Of a stretch of 64,000 nucleotides of DNA, positions 25,582-35,475 are shown piece by piece; positions within the stretch are counted from its first letter, which is position 1, and the number at the start of each line of letters is the position of its first letter. The DNA is taken from positions 38,772,624 to 38,836,623 of the forward strand of contig CM063499.1 of assembly GCA_032207245.1 (NCBI GenBank), in the 5' to 3' direction. This DNA comes from Pardosa pseudoannulata (taxonomy: Eukaryota > Arthropoda > Arachnida > Araneae > Lycosidae). Below the pieces are notes generated by a model. That model was given only the letters and a program-made list of their open reading frames with translations. It made no database searches and was not told the DNA's origin. The position numbers were made by a program, and so were the translations under genes.

Positions 25582-28500
25582 TTTTGTCCCTACGGCATTT
25601 AAAAAAAAAGTTACAGCTGTTTAAACGTCAGTGACAGCTGTCAAAACAAAATAGAAGTAGTGACTTCAGAACCGAAAGTTGCAAATTTAAAGTGTTTAAA
25701 AAGCATTTTTCGGACAAAACTTTTTTAAATTTTCCTGAAGATCAATTTAAACATTTTTCTAGTATATTTAAAAATTAGCAACTTGGCAATTAGAAAGTTT
25801 TGAAGCAAAGATTTTAGGTGATTCAGTAGTCCAGTGTATAAGAAATGTGTTGCATAAAAAAATATTTAAATAATTTAATTTATTAAAAAATTAGACCTAT
25901 TGAAAAAAACCTGATTTTTTTTTACTAAATTTTCTTCATTTAGTAGAAATTTTATAAAAACTTCTCCAGAAATAAATTTTTTAAATGCAATTATCTATGA
26001 TAATATAAAAAATAAATATAAAAATATAAAAATATGAACTAGTTTCTATGTTTAAAGAAAAAAGTTCTCCAAACATAGACGGATACCTAAAAGATTACTT
26101 GAAAATATATATCATACAATATACATTAATAGCTGAAAAAGGCTTCTTTTTTGTACTAGAGTATAAGAATTTGAGTCTCACAGATGGCAGATGTTCACAT
26201 TCATTTAGTACTGACTTTAAGTATTAGGCTGTTCTCTAATCAGTTGTCATGTAATAGAAAATTGACTTAAGACATCATAACTAATTGACTAATATCTATG
26301 GAAAACCTATTTCTCTTTAAATCTTTTCATGGTTACTATAAAATATGATTCAGTTAAGGTATCCGTCTACGTTAAAAACGTCATTTTTTGCCAAACATCA
26401 TAATTTTTTTATTCCTCTATTGCAAAATTTCAACTTTTATTCTTCTAAATCTGTTTTTGTTTTGTCTCTACAGCATTTTAAAGAAAAGTTACAGCTGTTT
26501 AAACATCAGTGACAGCTGTCAAAACAAAACGGAAGTAGCGACTTTGAAACCAGAAATTGTGAATTTAAAGCCTTTTAAATAGCATTTTTTGGTCAAAACT
26601 TTTTTAATTTTCATGATTAATTTAAACATTTTTCTAGTATTTTTAATAATTAGCAACTTGGCAGTTAGAAAGTTTTGAAGCAAGAAAGTGTGGGGAATTT
26701 TAAATATGTATTTTTAATTTTTTTAACAGTTAAGTTACTTTCATAAACTTCAAATGCATTTTTCTCAGAAAGGTATTTTTAATAAAATGTTAAAACTTGA
26801 AATGTGATTCCTCAAAAAGTTCTTACAATATTTTGTTGAAAATTATTATGAATGCTTTTGATAGTATTTACTAGTGAATGACCTAAAAGCCTTAAATTTG
26901 GATAATTTTTAATGATGTTACACTCATAGTTAGATATAAAGGTAATGAAAATTTGTTAAAGATTCAATGTATATGATTTTGAAGGACCAAAATTTTTTAC
27001 TAAATGTAAATTAAGCAAGATTTTAAGTGATTCACTAGTCCAGGGTATAAGAAATGTGTTGCATCAAAAAATACTGAAATAATTTAATTTATTAAAAAAT
27101 TAGACCTATTGAAAAAACCTGATTTTTTACTAAATTTTCTTTATTTATTAGAAATTTTATAAAAACTTCTCCAGAAATAATTTTTTTAAATGCAATTATC
27201 TATGATAATATAAAAAATAAATCTAAAAATGTAAAAACATGAACTAGTTTCTACGTTTAAAGAAAAAAAATATCTGAACATAGACGGATACCTTAAAGGT
27301 TACATGAAAACATATATCATACAATATACATTAATAGCTGAAAAAAGCTTCTTTTTTGTACTAGAGTATAAGGGTTTGAGTCTCACAGATGGCAGATGTT
27401 CACACTCATTATGCACTGATTTTAAGCATTAGGCTGTTCTCTAATCAGCTGTCAGTAATAGAAAATTGACTTAAGACATCATAACTAATTGACTAATATC
27501 TATGGAAATTCTATTTCTCTTTAAATCTTTTCATGGTTACTATAAAATATGTTTCCGTTAAGGTATCCGTCTACGTTGAAAACGTCATTTTTTGCCAAAA
27601 ATCATAATTTTTTTATTCCTCTATTGTAAAATTTTAACTTTTAGGCTTCTAAATCTGTTTTTGTTTTGTGTCTAAGACATTTTAAAGAAAAGTTAAAACT
27701 GTTTAAACATCAGTGACAGCTGTCAAAACAAAATGGAAGTAGTGACTTCGGAACTGGAAGTTGTGAATTTAAAGCCTTTGAAAGACCATTTTTTGGACAA
27801 AACTTTTTAAATTTTCATGAAGATTAATTTAAACATTTTTCTAATATTTTTAATAATTAGCAAATTGGCAATTACATGGAAATACAGTATGTAATAAATA
27901 CGACTGAGGCAACTTTTTTTTTTATTATTTGTCTATTTGATTCCTTTGGTGTTTCTCAGTATAATTATATAAGAGAGACCTATAGTTTTGAATCATAATA
28001 ATAAATAGATTATTAGTGTTTAGGTAATAAAATAAATAGAAAAAAATGCAAAGATATGATATTTGATAAAACAACATATAGCTTGCTAAAAAGTGCCTGT
28101 GCTTAATCATATAACTTTGTTGAAATATAAATTCAAATCATACTAACTGAAAATACTTGGTTCAAAGTGTCATGCCAGAATCTTAATCTCATTTCTCCTA
28201 TTGCTGGCATAGTAACTAAGTCTCTTACCTGGAAAGATAAAATATAAGCCAAATCTAAACTAATTCATTTTTCAATTACTCAAAAATTATTTGATTTTAA
28301 TCATATATTTTCTGACAGAGATTGTAACTAACTTTTCTTCTTTATCCCCATAACAGATTAGTTTAAAGTATAGAATAATTTAGATTTAAAATATCAAATA
28401 TGTAGACCTCAAAATTACTTATTAAGGTTTCAATATAAAATATCTTAATATAGAAATAGATTTTGAAATCAATTTCAGGCATTTTCTAGCTTATTTTACA

Positions 28501-30118
28501 AGTATATAACAGACAGAACCTGACTTTTAAGAACAAGTTTATTATACATAACTTATTTTGTAAAGACTGTACGAAACAAAGGTAAATCAGTTATTACTTT
28601 CAAATCACAAAAATTATAATTTTAATCAGTCTGTAGTGTTGACTGTTTAGTTGCACCTTAGCTTTTGACTTTGTTAATTCATATATTTGTTGTAAAAATA
28701 TTCACATATTTAATATTATAGCAGTTATATATCACAGAATCAACTGTTAGTCAAGGTTGTACTATTAAAGTTTACATGTACTTTACTCAAAGTAAAAGCC
28801 TGTTAGAGAACAGATAGTTTGATCAATCTTCTATGACTGGAATTCAATTTCTGTGCTTTGATTAATAATTATGTATGAACCTATATGAAAATTATTTAAA
28901 TTTTCAAAAGTTCATTAATTAAAACTTAAATCTTTAAAATATATACACCAGAAAATGCTCCAAAAAGCAAATGTTTTTTTTTTCCTGTGTTATTTAACAT
29001 ACTTATAATTCTTCTTTTGTTTTTTAATTATTAGTACATATAAATGTGTGCGTGTGTGTGTATAAATTGACTGGCATTAAGAAGCAATTCAAAATTAATG
29101 GTACTTTATATAATAAATTCAGTGGTATGCATAAAAATTATACTTCACTCTTAATATTAAGTAGGGACTACTGAAGAATTGGGTTCCCCTTGGCAAATTT
29201 GGGGAAAATATTGGTGATATTTACTAAATCACAAAGGTAATCCATCCAAACATTGTATTTTTTTCTTTTTCTGGTGACTGTAATTAATGCACAGTGCGCC
29301 ACCATAATAGAATTATATACTCTTACTTAATTAAAGAAAACGACTTGAAAACCAGACATTTATATTTATGAGCAATTAATCCCTTAACAGTTTACAAATA
29401 CAACAGCTGCAAATTATTAAAAATCAGTCATAGTGAACAAGTATAATCTTAATGCCAAATTAATTGCAGCACTTAAAGAGTAAAGATGAGAAAACATTTT
29501 GAAGTATGGAAAAAATGATTACCTGAGATATTTCTATATTAAAAGCTCTAATTGCAAAAGCAGACGATCTTACAGAGTTAGGTAAGAGCAAAGAGCACAG
29601 ATAATTTTCATAATCATATTTCCTGAAAAGTATAGATGGTATGAGAACTTTATGATAGTGTACAGTCATACTTAAAAAAAATAATATTTTAAAATACCCA
29701 TAAAATTTTATCCTATGGTAAGTTTTCAGAATTATTTTGACTTATAGATTAAAAAAAATCCATAAAAATAATTGTGAAGGAGAGAAGATGAGATTTTGAA
29801 AAGTTGTCTCAAAGTCAAGAAAGTAGTCTCAACTTAAGATCGGTGTTCAAATTAATTAAAATATTAGAAATACCCGACACATATAATTCTTGAATTAAAA
29901 ATTTCAAGCCTATTAATCAATTTTAAAGATATGTATAAATTATAAATTTATTTCCAAGCAATTACTGACCGAACTGATTCTACGCAGTATTTAAAAGAAC
30001 CCAATTGTTTACTAGAGTATTTTCTGATATGTAGAGTAGATATTTTGAAAATATAGTCATTTTTATTAAATAATTGGCGATGATTTAAAAAATAAACAAA
30101 TCTTATGGAGGCCGCCAT
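17921..30118 (-). CDS. NDUFAF6: NDUFAF6 complex I assembly factor, nine exons, 3' end missing
   Basis: Exons on the minus strand: 30118-29970, 29622-29523, 28228-28148, 25236-25195, 23432-23376, 23144-23042, 22039-21906, 21762-21661, 17977-17921. All have GT-AG borders (donors include GTCAGT, GTTAGT, GTTTGT) and the phases join in frame to give 275 residues. The product matches NDUFAF6, a squalene/phytoene synthase-like protein of the mitochondrial matrix needed for early complex I assembly. Recognisable blocks are [15 protein letters not shown] (about 49-63), the FWHD block in exon 3, NPPEQPVA in exon 4, [14 protein letters not shown] (183-196) and [13 protein letters not shown] in exon 8. 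The first ~40 residues are basic, suiting a targeting peptide. The ATG at 30118 was chosen (strong context, A at -3 and G at +4); the open frame upstream has only a GTG. The human protein has about 50-60 more C-terminal residues. That last exon, expected below 17921, was not found. Confidence 0.92.
18258..19177. mobile_element. DNA transposon with ATATTTCC...TATAAGCC inverted ends
   Basis: The left end contains CATATTTCCAAATATAAGCC and the right end, read on the other strand, GTATATTTCCATGTATAAGCC in a near-matching inverted arrangement. Further AAGCCC/GCTTATA words lie inside. An open frame in the middle (18877-19281) shows no protein similarity I know. It lies in the NDUFAF6 intron before exon 9. 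Confidence 0.55.
19247..20235. mobile_element. Second copy of the AGGGTTCCCAC transposon
   Basis: Inverted relative to 6000-6770: starts CAGGATTCCCAC and ends GTGGGAACCTT, with the same TTAAGGAC words inside each end. It carries the matching Helitron 3' end on the minus strand (CTAG at 19647-19650) and a TG/TA microsatellite beside it at about 19600-19645. Confidence 0.7.
20653..20836 (-). mobile_element. tRNA-derived SINE, family B
   Basis: An 11-bp target duplication AAGTAAAAGTT flanks it (20642-20652, 20837-20847). Read on the minus strand it begins with a tRNA-like head (GGCCGATTGG as A box, GGGTTTGAATCCC as B box) and ends in a CCAAACC-rich tail. Family B is the commonest SINE here: 42291-42466, 53947-54129, 61063-61238, plus fragments. 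Confidence 0.85.
20944..21576 (+). mobile_element. piggyBac-like MITE with internal hairpin
   Basis: TTAA flanks it at 20940-20943 and 21577-21580. The left end is CACTTCGTGTGCGGGC. The right end, reversed, begins CACTTGGCATATGGG, the typical start of piggyBac-like ends. A short frame near 21286 begins [11 protein letters not shown], which could be a remnant of the acidic transposase N-terminus. A 26-bp stem (21013-21038 with 21050-21075, one mismatch, 11-base loop) lies inside. Confidence 0.8.
22402..22512 (+). mobile_element. 5'-truncated SINE family B
   Basis: Matches the body and tail of family B in plus orientation, from GTGGCATGATTG to AGCGCTCCAAAC, and lacks the tRNA-like head. It lies in the NDUFAF6 intron between exons 6 and 7, close to SINE A copy 2. 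Confidence 0.75.
22603..22886 (-). mobile_element. tRNA-derived SINE, family A, copy 2
   Basis: Same body as 10907-11174: words AAGGGCCCTGGGGTGCAAAG and, on the minus strand, GAGGTTCGATCCCTGG as the B box. Target duplication TATATATGTTAA at 22591-22602 and 22887-22898. Confidence 0.8.
23893..24664 (+). mobile_element. pogo/Tigger-like element, copy 1
   Basis: TA flanks both ends. The left end CAGTAGAACCTC pairs with the right end GAGGTTCTCCTG. Inside, 24237-24500 is a short frame with [20 protein letters not shown], a remnant shared with copy 2 at 59753-60336. It probably comes from the C-terminal part of the transposase. The DDE domain is missing, so it cannot move itself. Confidence 0.75.
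25452..26087 (+). mobile_element. TTAA-flanked family K element, copy 1 (internally deleted)
   Basis: Left end TTAA then GGTATCCATGTCTACGTT; right end CATAGACGGATACC, where the TTAA has decayed to CTAA. It lacks the central ~300 bases of copies 2, 4 and 5 and contains a long T run at about 25549-25580. It lies in the NDUFAF6 intron between exons 3 and 4. Confidence 0.75.
26358..27292 (+). mobile_element. TTAA-flanked family K element, copy 2 (full length)
   Basis: TTAA at 26354-26357 and 27293-27296. Ends are inverted: GGTATCCGTCTACGTT and TAGACGGATACC. The inner marker words ACAGCTGTTTAAACATCAG and TGACAGCTGTC are shared by all copies. The 935 bp encode no long protein, so it is non-autonomous; TTAA targets suggest piggyBac or Kolobok ancestry. 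Confidence 0.8.
27562..27876 (+). mobile_element. Family K element, copy 3 (3'-truncated)
   Basis: TTAA then GGTATCCGTCTACGTT, following the same ~265-bp flank that follows copy 1. It breaks off after ATTAGCAAATTGGCAATTA. Together with copies 1 and 2 it forms a tandem duplication of element plus flank. Confidence 0.75.
29161..29380 (+). repeat. Dispersed duplicate D1
   Basis: About 220 bases, starting GGGACTACTGAAGAATTGGG, recur at 32508-32727 in the same orientation with roughly nine in ten bases alike. No ends typical of a known element were seen. It lies in the NDUFAF6 intron between exons 2 and 3. Confidence 0.75.
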
Positions 30119-30319
30119 ATTGTTTACAAAAATACTTTTGATAGGAATTGCCACAAACAGCTACAAATATTGATGTTCTTTACCGTTGTAAATCGCAAAG
30201 TAAAATGATTATTCACTTCAAAATTTATATCACAACTAATTCAGTTAGGCATTATTTTTTTTAATTATTATGGCTTTTTATCTAAAAAATAGTAGTTTTT
30301 ATGATAGTAAGGAAAGAAT

Positions 30320-30640
30320 ACACCCATGTGCTACGTTCGAAAGAATAGTCCCAATATAGCTCATGCATGTTGTATGAGGCGACTAATATGGGTATAGTGT
30401 TTGGGGATACAGATGGGTACCCTGCCCCTGGGGATTATATCAGGGGTCTGGTAAGGTTGACCTTACTCCATAAAAAAAATTCCAGATCAGAAACCTCGAC
30501 AAAGTGTTAAAACCGGTTGGATTTTACCCAGATAGAAAGAAGATGGAGGGAGGATGAAAGAAGATCAAGGGATGAGGCAGCCGAGGCCTGTAAGCGGCTG
30601 TTGTGCTTGTGAAGAAGGGAAGAATAGTATATGTTATACG
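30320..30640. repeat. Unassigned GC-richer retroposon-like stretch
   Basis: This block stands out by base composition and includes GTATGAGGCGACTAATATGG, a wording seen in some arthropod retroposons, then GAAGATGGAGGGAGGATGAA. No frame or ends could be assigned. It lies upstream of NDUFAF6. Confidence 0.4.
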
Positions 30641-32507
30641 CCAATTTCTTTACAATTTATGTAATTTATTCATGTGCTTGTGTTCAAGAATCAGTTATAT
30701 AATAAAAAAAGAAAAATCCCTTAATTATTCAACTTTTCTATTCTGAGATGATAGCATTCCTTTCGCATATGTTTAAAATTAGAAAAATTAAAATATTTGA
30801 AAACTGGCAAAATCTGTTCGAAGGTTTATTTATTTCATGTGTACCATTCTTATCGTCGCGATATTTTGGGAACGATTGCTACGCTTCGCTTATTTCTTTT
30901 GGATTTTTATTTATATTTGTTTCTTTTGGGGTAAATATAGTATATTAGGTGCCCTTTTCTATAACTTTATGTTAAATAAAATCTCTTTATCTTATTACCT
31001 GGTATATGCACTACTGATATATTTGGAAAGTGAATATATTGATAGTGGGCAAAAAGACGTTCTCTTAGATACGTCATGATTGCGTCAAATGTTCAGATTA
31101 CGTCAAATATGGGTACAGTCTATTTATATCAAAAAGTAAATAGACTATACCCATACACAATTTAAAGGTACAAAATATTGCATCCTACTGAAATAATTAT
31201 TACAAATATCGTAATCCATTTATCTTTTTTAATATGGAATCTTATAATTGTGTTCATCACTTCATGTTTAGCTTTTAAAATTGGCTCTTATTTTTATATT
31301 AATATAACAATCTGGAAATAAACAATTTTGAACCCAGATTAAAATATTCTTTGAAAAAAAAAAAAAAAAAAACCCCTACGCTTAAAAGTATAGATTTTCT
31401 TTTACCAAATTATAAAACATTGTTGAATGCTTTTTTATTTATTTATTGATGTGTTTTTAAAATTTTCTATTTTAGAAGTGGGTGAATCAATGACATTAAC
31501 AAGCAAAAGTAAGTAAGCATGTAAATAAATAACGTATTAAGTTGATATATTGGAGCTAACAGTTTTGACAAGAGAGAGTGAAATTTCACAATATTTGTAT
31601 GATACTGTCTCGATTTTTTAAATTGTTACCGTGTGAATTATAAAATGCAAACAATTATTGTCAATTAACCACAGTAGTAAACAACATAAATTTGATTTTA
31701 ACACGCATCCTTTAAGAAGGTGTGTGATTAATTAAAACAATCTTTTGCTTGTCATTAATGTGTACTTGTCAAATACACTGTAGCCTACGAGCATATATTT
31801 TTATGTAATGCCAACAGATGGCACCAGCGACAAATCTTTCAATGACTGAAAATTTGCTCTTCTCATAAAGTAAACAATCCTTCCTTACTCGTGTGTTTAC
31901 TTTTCATTGTTTTATTCTTAATTCAAATTTTAATTATGTAGAATTCTAGATAAAGAGAACTTTATTAGGTAATCTTTGATAATTGCCTAGTTTAATTTCT
32001 TTTTACTAGGGTTTTGAAAATGTTGACACAAACTACCATGGAGTTTTTACTAGGAGCATTAATTATTTTTCTACATATATATTTATTTTTAATCTTCAAA
32101 TGCAGGAACGATTTTTTTCTTGTTAATTATTTCTTTTCGTAAATTGAGAATTTGAATTACTCTTTACGTACCCTTTCTCAATGAAAAGTGTGAAAATAGT
32201 AATCTTAGTTACCAATCTGCTTTTAAAATATTTTAAAACAGCAAATTAATTTTTTTTTATTTATTTATAGTCTTTTGAAACAGTCGTGCAAAGATTGGTT
32301 CCCTTTATTTTATTTTATTATGGGGAGATTCTTATGAGTTAAGAAATATATTTTAAATTATACTATATGCATTATTATGAAATTAGTGGATAAAATTCTA
32401 AAATTTTGTTTCAAGTTCACAAAGGAGAAGGTTAATATTCTTAAAACCTTATTCACTATCTAAAAAATAGAGAAAATGTAATTGCAATGCTAAATAAATG
32501 ATAGAGA
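30640..32507. other. Gene-free stretch
   Basis: AT-rich DNA between NDUFAF6 and the repeats before the zinc-finger gene. It holds an A run at about 31353-31372 and one 18-bp hairpin (31108-31125 with 31138-31155, TATGGGTACAGTCTATTT against its inverted copy, one mismatch). Two short overlapping frames at 30748-31079 look like chance. Confidence 0.5.
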
Positions 32508-32727
32508 AGGGACTACTGAAGAATTGGGTTCCCCTTGGAAAATTGAGCAAAAATATTGGCGATATTTACCAATTCACAAAGGTAATCCATCCAAACATTG
32601 TATTTCTTGCTTTTTCTGGCAACTTTAATTAATGCACAGTGTGCCATCGTAATAGAATTATATACTCTTACTTAATTAAACAAAATGACTTGAAAACCGG
32701 ACATTAATATTTATGGGCAATTAATCT
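32508..32727 (+). repeat. Dispersed duplicate D2, directly next to a family K element
   Basis: Counterpart of 29161-29380. D2 ends at ...GCAATTAATC just where the TTAA of family K copy 4 begins; D1 carries its own TTAA at the corresponding place. Confidence 0.75.
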
Positions 32728-32730
32728 TAA

Positions 32731-33664
32731 GGTATCTGTCTACGTTCGGAGAACTTTTTTTCTTGAAACGCAGAAACTAATTCATGTTTTAACATTTTTA
32801 GATTTATTTTTTTATATTATCACAGAGAAATGAAATTAAAAAACTTATTCCTGGAGAAGTTTTTATAAAAATTTCTATTAAATAAAGAAATTTTAGTAAA
32901 AAAAATCGGGTTTTTTCAAAAGGTCTAATTTTTTAATAAATTAAATTAATTCAATATTTTTTGATGCAACACATTTCTTATACACTGAACTAGTGAATCA
33001 CCCAAAATCTTTTCTTAATTTATATTTGGTAAAAAATTTTGGTCCTACAAAATCATATGCATTGAATTTTTAATGAATTTTCATTACCTTTATATCTAAC
33101 TATGAGTGTAACATCATTAAAAATTATCCAAATTTAAAGCTTTTAGGTCATTCACTAGTAAATACTATCAAAAGCATTCATAATAATTTTCAACAAAATA
33201 TTTTAAGAACTTTTTGAGAAATCACATTTCAAGTTTCAACATTTTATTAAAAATACCATTCTGAGAAAAACGCATTTGAAGTTTATGAAAGCAACTTTAA
33301 CTATTAAAAAATTAAAATACATGTTTAAAATTCCCCACACTTTCTTGCTTCAAAACTTTCTAATTGCCAAGTTAAAAATACTAGAAAAATATTTAAACTA
33401 ATCTTCATGAAAATTTAAAAAGTTTTGTCCAAAAAATGCTCTTTAAAAGGCTTTAAATTTGCAGCTTCTGGTTCCAAAATCGCTGCTTCCGTTTTGTTTT
33501 GTCAGCTGTCACTGATGTTTAAACAGCTGTAACTTTTCTTTAAAATGCGGTAAAGACAAAACAAAAACAGATTTAGAAGCCTAAAAGTTGAAATTTTACA
33601 ATAGAGAAATTAAAGAAAATTATAATTTTTGGCAAAAAATGATGTTTTTAACATAGACGATACC
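32731..33664 (-). mobile_element. TTAA-flanked family K element, copy 4
   Basis: TTAA on both sides (32727-32730, 33665-33668), ends GGTATCTGTCTACGTTC and TAGACGATACC. Full length at 934 bp, inverted relative to copies 2 and 5. Confidence 0.8.
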
Positions 33665-34474
33665 TTAAAAAAGGCTGATAATTTAAATTTGGTTGTAAAT
33701 GTATTATTGCATTTGTTTCTGATTAATTTAATTTCATAAAATTAAAAGGAGGTAAGATTAAAAAAGTTACTATTGCACTCAATGTGTATAATATATGTAT
33801 GTGTATGACAGAACTATAGCAATATCATTTTATACATCAACAAAAGTGAAGGTATTTTATATGAATACAGTTCTTCGATACCCTATGAATAACTATTTGG
33901 AGTACGTACTTTACCCTTAAAAATAAGTACCTGTGTATTTTACATTACTAGTTGTAGTTAATATTAATTTATTAATCCCTAGCATGGTGAAACATATTCT
34001 CCAAACCCCCATTTACTTAAACTTAGACAAAACTTGTACTATATCCTCTTTTAATTTTATTACAGGTCACATTAATTTTAGAGTATTTCTCTACAATTGG
34101 TTCTTGAAGTTCAACTGAATACAGTATTGATGCTTTTGTACCCAAAGAACTTCTACTTAAGTGGAAACAGTTTGTACAGCTATAAAATCATAATACAAAG
34201 TGGTAAAGCTGTGATACATGCTTTTCAAGTTGAAAACAGAGTCAAAATTTGCTTAACAGACCCCTGCAGAGATTCTCTAAAGTGATTTTTAAAAATGTCT
34301 ATGTACTGGAAATAAAAGTTGTTTTATTAAGCTAATGATGTTAATCTATTGTACCATTTTGGAACCATTAGCCTATGTATTATTTAAAAGAGTAATGTCA
34401 CTGAAAGGGCTTTAAAAATACAGAAATAGGTATCGATGAAAATTCTGTTCTTTTGTAGTATGGATAAAAGCAAA
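33665..34474. other. Gene-free stretch
   Basis: Upstream side of the LINE and zinc-finger gene. Two short plus frames (33933-34118, 34097-34285) have no recognisable similarity. No element ends were seen. Confidence 0.45.
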
Positions 34475-35475
34475 ATTGATCATCATAGTTCTATCACTAT
34501 CATAGTTGGCTCGACAGCCCGTTGTGGGCCTTCGCCTTCTTAAGAAGTTTTTCCCATCCTGCTCTGTTTTGTGTTTGGGACCTCCAGCATCTAATCTTTA
34601 TGAGACCAAAGTCAGACTCCAGGCAGTCGATCCACCGTCGTTTTGGTCTGCCCCTTGGTCGTTGTCCGAAAGGGAAGGCATTAAAAACTTTTAAAGCAGC
34701 CCAATCTGTGTCCATTCGCAATAGATGTCCAGCCCATCTCATTCTATTTAGCCTGATAAATTTGATGACATCATCCTCTTTGTAAAGCTTGTACAGTTCA
34801 AAGTTAAATCTTCTCCACCAGACTCCCCTGTCAAAAACACCGCCAAAAATGGTCTACAACACTCTTCTTTCAAAGAGTGTAAGCATTTTTTCTTCTTTTG
34901 ACGTAAGTGATCAAGTCTCAGAGGCATAAGTTAGCACTGGTCTTATGAGAGTTTTGTACAACAGGATTTTTGTTCTTCTTTTAATTAAATGGCTCCTCAA
35001 TTGACTTCTGAGTCCACATAGACATCGGTTGGCCGCATCAATTCTCTTCCTGATCTCGGGGCTGATGTCATTTTGGCACTCAACCACAGAACCCAAATAA
35101 GTAAATTTCTCAACTTGTTCAAATTTATGTCCCTCGACTTCAAAAGTAGAGCCAATATTACTCTTTCCACAATACATGTATTTTGTCTTTCTCTCATTTA
35201 TCTTTAGCTTTACCTTTTCTGCAGCTTTTTCTAATGCAGTGAAGGATTCCCTCAGGGTGCTTGTAGATCTGGCAATAATATCAATGTCATCAGCATAAGC
35301 CAGGATCTGTACAGATTTGTTGAATATTGTTCCTCTTGTGTTTATGCCAGCATCCCTGATAACCTTTTCTAAAGTTATGGTAAATAGGAGGCATGCAAGA
35401 GCGTCTCCCTGTCGAACACCATTGCAGATCTCAAAGGGCTTAGATAGTTCTCCCTGTATACAAACCATGGAAGAT
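34475..35475 (-). pseudogene. 5'-truncated RTE-type LINE fragment
   Basis: On the minus strand a reverse-transcriptase fragment reads GVRQGDALACLLF, then the catalytic YADD motif (AYADDIDI, about 35277-35300), YLGSVVE and RRTKILLYKTLIRPVLTYASET, quoted here as KTLIRPVLTYASET, to a stop at 34911. After frameshifts the C-terminal part resumes at 34742-34500 with MRWAGHLLRMD and RPRGRPKRRWIDCLE, features of the RTE clade. The 3' end at about 34480-34492 has ATGATAG-type short repeats, usual for RTE elements. The N-terminal endonuclease and first half of the RT are missing. The truncated 5' end abuts the zinc-finger coding region. Confidence 0.88.

Noticed and set aside
29948..30154. Longer NDUFAF6 N-terminus starting at 30154
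   Set aside because: The first codon there is GTG; the first ATG, with good context, is at 30118.
34506..34785. Plus-strand proteins at 34506-34785
   Set aside because: They are opposite-strand shadows of the RTE LINE C-terminus.
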